DNA of 59,470 nt, from positions 1-59,470 of the forward strand of contig CAAFGG010000036.1 in assembly GCA_900762325.1 (NCBI GenBank), written 5' to 3'. Position 1 is the stretch's first letter; the number at the start of each line of letters is the position of its first letter. Positions 56,201-59,470 of the stretch are shown in pieces. The position numbers and the translations under genes were made by a program. Under the pieces are notes generated by a model. It made no database searches, was not told the origin of the DNA, and saw only the letters and a program-made list of their open reading frames with translations. Source of the stretch: an uncultured Collinsella sp. Lineage in GTDB: Bacteria; Actinomycetota; Coriobacteriia; Coriobacteriales; Coriobacteriaceae.

Positions 56201-59160
56201 CCGTCGCCGGCCTGCCCGTGGGCGCGCACTACACCGTGACCGAAGACGCGGCCGAGGGCTACACGACCACGGTCAACGGGGCTGACGGCTCCAAGGCCGA
56301 AGGCGCCGTGACCGAGGACGGCGCGACCGTCGCGTTCACCAATACGTACGGAACGGCTGCCGAGGGCAGGGACGTCTCCACCGCGGGGCTCTTCACCAAG
56401 ACGCTCAAGGGTCGCGACTGGGCGGAGGGCGACAGCTTCCAGTTCGCGCTTGCGGGCGAGGACGGCGCCCCCATGCCCGAGGGATCTGCCGACGGCTCCA
56501 AGACCGTCAGTGTGACGGCCGCCGGCACCAAGGCGGGCGATAGGGTCGCCTTCGACTTCGGCTTCATCCGCTACACGCTCAATGACATCAAGGATGCCGA
56601 GTTCGCCGAGGTCGGCGGCAAGCGCGTGCGCGCCAAGACCTTCACCTACACGGTGCGCGAGGTCAGGCCCGATGACGGCTCTGCCATCGCCGGCGTGGCC
56701 TACGACGGCCACGTCGCCACGATGACGGTGACCGTGACCGACGACGGCTCCGGCAACCTCACGGCTACGACGCCAGCGATAGCGGAGGTGAGCGGCGGCG
56801 ACTTCGTCAACACCTACACGACCGAGCTCGACTACTCGGTCCGCGCGGGCGTGCGCCTGTCCAAGACGCTCTCCGGCCGCGCCATGGAGGCGGGGCAGTT
56901 CGCCTTCACCGTGACCGCGGACGCCGAGACGGCCGCCAAGCTCGGCCTCAAGACCGACAAGGACGCCTACGCCGTGGCCGCGGCCGATGACGGCGCGGCC
57001 GACCTGGTCGACCTCATCGGCGGGACCGCGGGCAGCGATGTGAAGTTCACCGACGCCGACGCGGGCAAGACCTACAGCTTCACCGTCACCGAGACCAAGC
57101 TCGGCGGCGAGGGCTACGCCAACGACACCGCGCCGCGCACGGTGACCATCGCGCCCGCCTACGACGCCGCGACGGGCAGACTCACGGTCACGACCGCGGT
57201 TGCCAAGGACGGTGTCGAGGTCGCACGCAGCGAGGTCTCCACGGCAGATGACGCCACGTCGGCGCCCGCGCCCGTGACGGTCGCGTTCCAGAACTCCTAC
57301 GAGGCCACCGGAACGCTTGGCGGCGAGGGCAACGTGGCAATTAACGCCACCAAGACGCTGACGGGCCGAGCCGCGGCGGCGGGCGAGTTCTCGTTCTCCG
57401 TCCGCGATGCCCAAGGTAACGTGGTCGCGACCGCGACCAACCAGGCCTCCGGCGACGGCGAGGCCGCGGGACTTGCGTTCTCGCCCATTGCCTACACTAC
57501 CGACGCTCTCGAGCGGATGGTGGCGGACGGCATCGCCACCAGGGCCGCCGACGGCTCCTGGATCATTCCCTATACCGTATCCGAGGACGGCACGGACCGG
57601 CTGCCCGCGGGCGTGACGGCGACCGCCTCGAGCTTCGATATCACGGTCAAGGTGACCGATAACGGCAAGGGCGGGCTGGATGTGGCCGTGGTCTACCCCG
57701 AGGGCTCCGGCGGCACGCTGCCGTTCGTGAACGGCTACAGCGCCGGCGAGGCGACGGTCGACCTCTCGGGCACCAAGACGCTGGCGCTTAGCCAGGCCGG
57801 GCTCGGCCTCACGCAGGCCGACATCGCGGGCAAGTACACCTTTAAGATTGAGCCGCTGGACGGCGCGCCCACACCGGTCGACGCCTCCGGCAAGACGGTG
57901 ACCGAGGCGACCAACGACGCCGCCGGCAACGTCGAGCTGGGCCGCGTCACGTTCGGGCAGCCGAGCGACCTCGACGACGCCGAGATCGACGGCCAAGGCC
58001 TGCGCACCAAGACGTTCGCCTACCGGGTGAGCGAGTCCGGCTTGGTCGACGGCGTGGCCAACGACGCGACGGCGACGAGGACCTTCACGGTCAGGGTGGT
58101 CGAGGACACTAACGCGGGCACGCTCGCCGCGGAGGTCCTGCCCGCAGAGGGCACGCCCGAGGGCAAGGGCGCGTTCGGGTTCACCAACACCTACGGCGTG
58201 AACCCGACGCCGAGCTCCGTCACCGACCAGATCAAGGTGAACAAGAAGCTCAAGGGCCGTGACCTGGCCGAGGGCGAGTTCGAGTTCCAGTTGGTCGAGC
58301 TTGCCGCCGACGGCAGCGAGAGCGTCGCGGCGACGGGCAAGAACGCCGCCGACGGCACGGTCGCGCTCAGCCCCGTCACCTACACCGCGCCCGGCATGCA
58401 CAGCTACGAGTTGCGCGAGGTCGCCGGCACGGCGGGCGGCGTGACATACGACAAGGCGACGTACCGCGTGCGCACGACGGTCACCGATGCCAAAAACGGT
58501 ACGCTCGCCGTCAAGCACGAGCTGGCGGATGCCGAGGGCAATGCCGTGGGCGACACCTCGGTGACCTTTACCAACGGCTACGAGGCCGCACCCGTCACCC
58601 TCAAGCTGGGCGCCGCCAAGGTGCTCAAGGGCGCCGAGCTCAAGGCGGGCCAGTTTAGCTTTGAGCTCAAGGGCCGGGACGGCAAGGTCATGTCGACCGC
58701 CAAGAATGCCGCGGACGGCAGCGTCACGTTCGATGCGCTGACCTTCAAGCAGGCTGGCACCTACACCTTCACGGTGAGCGAGGTCGACGACGGCCAGGCG
58801 CACGTGACCTACGACAAGGCGGTGCACAAGATCGTCGTCACGGTGAGCGACGAGGCGGCAGACGGCACCAAGACGGGCTATCTGTCGGCGAAGGTCTCCT
58901 ACGAGGGCGACGCCAACCTGCCGCCGGTCTTCACCAACAGCTACACCGAGGAGCCCGGCACCCCCGGCACCCCCGAGAATCCCGGCACGCCGGGTGGCGG
59001 CTCGGGCGGCGGTTCAGATAACGGCTCCGGCAGCGGCTCCAAGGGCGGTATGCCCGACACCGGCGACCGCAGCCTGCCGCTTGAGGCGCTCGGCGCCATG
59101 GCCGGCATCGGCGCGCTGGCCGTCGCGGGCGGCGCGGCCCTGTACCGCAGGCGCCGCTAG
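47209..59160 (+). CDS. Giant sortase-anchored surface protein with pilin-type isopeptide domains
   Basis: This 3,983-residue protein has a signal peptide cleaved near ALA-EQ (47/48). An Asn/Asp-rich stretch leads into a fibro-slime/PA14-like head (about 48-400; FSGDDDVWVYIDG). Cna-B-like domains follow at ~405-505 (KVDQNGEAVQGATFALY) and ~700-805 (KVDDLGKPVNDATFQLY). About fifteen Spy0128-like pilin domains span ~1130-3913, each with a K-L-x-GR start, YTYTIKE-type Glu strand and FTNxY end. Two DUF11-like domains lie at ~2415-2670. It ends with a Gly/Ser/Pro linker, MPDTG (3948-3952), a membrane helix and RRRR. It is probably a cell-wall adhesin. No sortase gene is in the window. The start at 47209 has GGGGAGGG upstream. 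Confidence 0.92.
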   Translation: MNRVCARAREMLKPFGKKTNTAKRALKVLTVPLAACALLFGATSALAEQTVPFSNHIVKTVNPTGTTVNLFDYWVVNGDNDNSANINNDNSNNNTGINKDHQLKFNGGAGTGINKWTGKSTTGGFGRLPFVKNTLVKGYPEIKNGTYQGVNYNDESLDYLFNNDSQANKKQNGKAVYNNVQGLFQLKDGYYVYDSYGFKEGNYAVYNSTTNSFDVYDKAGVYKESVSEENRGQFFPFDSAKKVFTESGKNLSPIGIKDGENDKLNHHFGMSMTTEFVQPANGKTNKNEDMIFEFSGDDDVWVYIDGVLVGDLGGIHEKATLDINFATGEVKVGHIDGANGTEREIEKTTIKAKFDAVGADTTNFSGDTFNSSTKHKLSFFYLERGAGASNMSLKFNLTTLPSSEVQKVDQNGEAVQGATFALYQSGESWKTQGDPIAQGTTDDKGQLVLLESDGSVLSFDNQHAAGHDFFVLKEMGLPEGYRSSLTSSTSATPGELHLQYKPAAASGTGGVVVAPQTTVKTADDSTWKGSRMWLNGGYLAAKETISLDKDTQDNKGNPISSGTTFAVVLKLTGASEDHTSEDAWTAVTGNPLNGYKLCSAHGIAGAVEAAKSADTSVFDVDTKGDYVVTVRSLPGDIEKYTAMMTDKSEAEYTVAVYHTTASSLAGATIGNTSMVKYQTINRQFSTVIHLTNVQNRLFVQKVDDLGKPVNDATFQLYQAKDVTGNSPSTYAIKPGAEPYDTVKANGMTYPYDIEGAACFPLDSVNHKPLTKGTYYLRESVSPDGYEINNTITKVIVDDSGVYVDAGEEGDGVLSMSGPGSLIASLAQFGSPDSIDNTLTHIKGKLQSATGSDAKENLTWGQTSTAKGVTPSLADNLMHMRYDKTTQGTKTILRYVEDGGERNGKLATIFADTGINRMALYQDDDATNGTDLGTLQLNHLFTTATAVQYADRRAARLQVTKTVTADTGLTAPTKDAKGNDLTFTFKFTLPESEEGYEARVFDANGKSMGNSFTLKNGGTHSIKAGETIRVYDLKQGDKYSVSELTTKGEASNGDVLASIVNTVTGSADESVLPAGFSLVKRKVGSEEQSGTGNTIEGKIVALAGGQIPAENTLEFTNNYSANRVTLEAKNGLSAKKVLEGRDWADGDSFTAQLTADDGVPMPGGAKSKVATVELTNDQPATFGDITYTKPGTYTYTIKEVIPGSDAGADGISYSAASYTATVVVEDNHTGALVVTSVKVVQECNDAGVDTKTDVAGKVATFTNRYDTHEAKIIIHAQKILTDNAGTFPLAQNAFSFTLEGMGGYADDNAAFDPDKVDTSIKAPMPEDAEGNTATVGNNADDGAVTWPAISYTAKADAGRAYVYKFTEENPGSVTGMTYDGSIYYAVVRNAEKGAGIQTSIEYYKVVKDGSVKQLDTNVTPSFTNIYSVEPTSATLQGQKTVSGRDWNQGERYTFNLTAAADDANATGLSKTTAQAVTDGAVAVNANKAVASTPESGRVASFSFGTEAAPTVTFNRAGTFSFNITEDAAQDGQAGMSMDKHTARATVVVTDLDESGNNHTGMLRVSSVTYANTGASDADKVVTDKAAFTNAYHASGTFGGVTVSKTLEGRASAAGQFTFAVTGLWYNGAQTSVDGAEASLSNKAAGTGVSGAVVGASGQEKLFARKLTEQDLGRTFAYRIHENQPAAAGYTYDTGYAGDAIVLVKVLARENDPAKLYTVTTVLKGAGVTELLGDGADASALTDEKIVELKQKPNTYVQQYDASEAGATTPTVSFVNRYAASLDYSAAGGLQIEKTLTYPKDATIFGSPKSTFRYIVKPADETSASKVGISTNGKVFETASVEADAPKTVSLVPAGGLIFTQDDAGKTFTYTVSEIDDKATGYTYDNTVHTVRAVVADNGDGTLRVTTAVSKQVDGKDELEGQWIYPSGATSTGVATVKFKNTYTVTEAATYTPSVTKVVVGANAPDKFTFAMTAADDATKTAINGKLITGSSMSVDNGYAEKKQTKEGLKDGEHYQVNFSKLTFNKPGTYKFAINELVPNGGLGEWTYDAHTYTLTITVTDEGGKLVARADGATGSEGFIFTNSYQTSTSYELQGGLEIVKTLNGHDLHAGMFSFTVTGEDTASTDKLNKLLRADEGKLTVTNDEPQPDGTSHTGILGGLTFATEDADKTFTYKVVENGGGKGGYTYDSTYWMVEIAVKKRGDGSLYTVTTVKHYDANDVEEPRDTKPFSSETGAAKAQVFFTNSYIATGTFEGLTAEKVMDSRDKIEAGQYTFVLYAEKADGSLEKMDEGTTQAGENGTATVDFGKVYFKLGDAASETHEQTIDLAGAVNDGVATKRHNADHTTTYSFNLVAKERLANLPEGVRPVDTSATCRVLLEVADNNDGTLTPKVTYRDGTEEGKIVFHNTRDKVKTIGTVAEPNVDIDGQLLSVGDSYVYTINWVNTQADAAGNLVPASVTVTDELPTGVVFEAFEGKYADKGAASGQSLSWNLGEQPAGGYGLVRVRVKITEDAVKDAQGAVGAVNNAATIKVGNKSYTGTTTNYVPKKSESDAQDSNESGVALGDELTYTIGYKNTEGASATVTITDAVPAGTEFVEFAGDHKDVGSKDNDGNLTWTLADVPAGKEGTVQFKVRVTEDAFKNGGASGNISNQASVAVGNNPAVKTNTTTDEVADGRLTLSKTVTAAEGITAPNKAFTFKVLLYQADGTTPLAGTFAYAGRPSGTNGTYVSGQIKSGDTIALKAGGSVTVTLPMGAHYEVQELDSKGELMTSEDGFAVVDKANPQKGTVGQATQVGFTNVYSVESTKVENAFKVQKKISGRNWMTSDAFTMTLTAQGEAPMPKGAKEGVSTIELHKDAQVGNFGTIEYTKPGTYTYVITEQPGDEAALTFSKATYRAAVTVTDNDAGKLSAKTKIAQLTDDAGDAAERTVEAAVFTNTAKTGSLTVKKTVVGGDSQREFGFAVTLTDGDGEPVSGTFGKGEHAVTFAGGKATFTLKDGGEKTVAGLPVGAHYTVTEDAAEGYTTTVNGADGSKAEGAVTEDGATVAFTNTYGTAAEGRDVSTAGLFTKTLKGRDWAEGDSFQFALAGEDGAPMPEGSADGSKTVSVTAAGTKAGDRVAFDFGFIRYTLNDIKDAEFAEVGGKRVRAKTFTYTVREVRPDDGSAIAGVAYDGHVATMTVTVTDDGSGNLTATTPAIAEVSGGDFVNTYTTELDYSVRAGVRLSKTLSGRAMEAGQFAFTVTADAETAAKLGLKTDKDAYAVAAADDGAADLVDLIGGTAGSDVKFTDADAGKTYSFTVTETKLGGEGYANDTAPRTVTIAPAYDAATGRLTVTTAVAKDGVEVARSEVSTADDATSAPAPVTVAFQNSYEATGTLGGEGNVAINATKTLTGRAAAAGEFSFSVRDAQGNVVATATNQASGDGEAAGLAFSPIAYTTDALERMVADGIATRAADGSWIIPYTVSEDGTDRLPAGVTATASSFDITVKVTDNGKGGLDVAVVYPEGSGGTLPFVNGYSAGEATVDLSGTKTLALSQAGLGLTQADIAGKYTFKIEPLDGAPTPVDASGKTVTEATNDAAGNVELGRVTFGQPSDLDDAEIDGQGLRTKTFAYRVSESGLVDGVANDATATRTFTVRVVEDTNAGTLAAEVLPAEGTPEGKGAFGFTNTYGVNPTPSSVTDQIKVNKKLKGRDLAEGEFEFQLVELAADGSESVAATGKNAADGTVALSPVTYTAPGMHSYELREVAGTAGGVTYDKATYRVRTTVTDAKNGTLAVKHELADAEGNAVGDTSVTFTNGYEAAPVTLKLGAAKVLKGAELKAGQFSFELKGRDGKVMSTAKNAADGSVTFDALTFKQAGTYTFTVSEVDDGQAHVTYDKAVHKIVVTVSDEAADGTKTGYLSAKVSYEGDANLPPVFTNSYTEEPGTPGTPENPGTPGGGSGGGSDNGSGSGSKGGMPDTGDRSLPLEALGAMAGIGALAVAGGAALYRRRR
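50599..58945 (+). repeat. Array of pilin-type domain repeats within the surface-protein gene
   Basis: By protein pattern I count about fifteen pilin-type repeats of 115-185 residues. Approximate starts are 50599, 51010, 51496, 51990, 52550, 53050, 53475, 53950, 55615, 56370, 56825, 57310, 57745, 58215 and 58590. Two DUF11-like units (about 54450 and 54880) and two KTV-type beta domains (55215, 56020) interrupt the array. The Lys, Glu and Asn positions expected for intramolecular isopeptide bonds recur in most units. The units are diverged at the DNA level, so the array is old rather than freshly duplicated. Confidence 0.75.
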
Positions 59161-59171
59161 CGATATGAACG

Positions 59172-59206
59172 AGTGGGGCGAATCCATCAGATGGGTTCGC
59201 CCCACT
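59172..59206 (+). terminator. Terminator after the surface-protein gene
   Basis: 17-base arms (59172-59188 with 59190-59206) pair with one wobble, forming a long stem a few bases after the stop codon. The T-run is short. Confidence 0.75.
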
Positions 59207-59242
59207 TGCCGTGGCGGGCGGGAGCAGGTAAGATATATCGAG

Positions 59243-59360
59243 CGCCTAGCGCGTTCGATGGGTTCGGATGACGACATGTTCCGAATCTGGTCAGGTCCGG
59301 AAGGAAGCAGCCATAAGGAGCCTCTGTCGGGCATCCGAATCCATCGAGTGCGCAGGCGTT
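59243..59360 (+). ncRNA. ffs: Small signal recognition particle RNA (4.5S-type)
   Basis: The conserved apical hairpin of SRP RNA is present at 59289-59320 (GGTCAGGTCCGGAAGGAAGC followed by AGCC). The flanking arms GTTCGATGGGTTCGGATG and CATCCGAATCCATCGAG pair into the expected long helix. Terminal CGCCT/AGGCG pairing followed by six T suggests the ends given. It binds Ffh and is essential for membrane-protein targeting. Confidence 0.93.
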
Positions 59361-59379
59361 TTTTGGTGCCGCGGCTACC

Positions 59380-59470
59380 CGCGAGTGCCGGCAGGGCGCT
59401 TGGTGTCTCGCTGGTCCTCGGCTTCGCCTGCGGGATCGCTCGACTACCAAGCGCCCTGCCGGCACTCGCG
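59380..59470. repeat. 25-bp perfect inverted repeat at the window end
   Basis: Arms 59380-59404 and 59446-59470 are perfectly complementary around a 41-base loop that is itself GC-rich and partly self-complementary. It lies just after ffs and its terminator and may continue beyond the window edge. Confidence 0.75.

Noticed and set aside
53464..58827. Very long minus-strand open frame (about 1,790 codons) opposite the giant surface-protein gene, and another opposite 49759-53460
   Set aside because: The sense strand has a signal peptide, recognisable domains and a sortase signal. The antisense frames show no domain, have Arg/His/Leu-rich composition typical of reverse-read GC-rich genes and no ribosome site.

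Overview
The window is about 59.5 kb of high-GC DNA. Gene content, start-site style and sequence similarity suggest a gut Coriobacteriia chromosome, most likely Collinsella or a close relative. This rests on recognising protein families by eye; no database search was possible. It opens on the 3' end of a 5S rRNA and closes just after a small SRP RNA. There is no prophage, transposase, CRISPR array or recognisable plasmid function.

Layout. 1-10.6 kb is housekeeping: 5S rRNA end, a small membrane protein, Hsp20, an MBL-fold hydrolase, the classic tilS-hpt-ftsH cluster, a class I aminotransferase, a PHP-family hydrolase and an iron-sulfur RNA uridine methyltransferase. 10.9-13.2 kb is a polar amino-acid ABC importer (binding protein, permease, ATPase). 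13.5-16.7 kb holds an EF-G-like GTPase with altered G motifs and a membrane-anchored nuclease. 16.8-24.2 kb is a LacI-controlled sugar locus: PTS EIIBC, a GatZ/KbaZ-like protein, an FSA-type aldolase/transaldolase, a split transketolase and EIIA. These could import a ketose or related sugar, phosphorylate it, isomerise it and feed it into the non-oxidative pentose phosphate reactions. 24.2-24.9 kb is a non-coding stretch packed with hairpins. 24.9-35.4 kb carries larE, a HAD phosphatase, a second LacI regulator, glmS, a GntR regulator divergent from a YeiH-type transporter, a degenerate NtrC-like regulator, a nitroreductase and small unknown proteins. 35.5-39.8 kb is a MarR gene broken by a frameshift followed by a heterodimeric ABC exporter. 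39.9-46.6 kb has cysE, dedA, ilvE, lemA, a TetR regulator, tRNA-Ser(UGA) and an in-frame TadA-glycerate kinase fusion.

The last 12 kb is one gene for a surface protein of about 3,980 residues. It has a signal peptide, a fibro-slime/PA14-like head, Cna-B-like domains, about fifteen pilin-type isopeptide domains, two DUF11-like domains and an MPDTG sortase signal. Its upstream region contains a run of nine G located in the spacer of a possible promoter, which would suit phase variation.

A second theme is the large number of long intergenic inverted repeats of several families. One 45-50 bp family has four copies here, two of them bracketing glmS in opposite orientation. Several others share a GGGACA core, and one is a cluster of TCTCTCTAA/TTAGAGAGA words ending in a perfect 31-bp hairpin. 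They look like mobile palindromic (REP-like) elements or structured RNA signals, but no matching transposase lies in the window.
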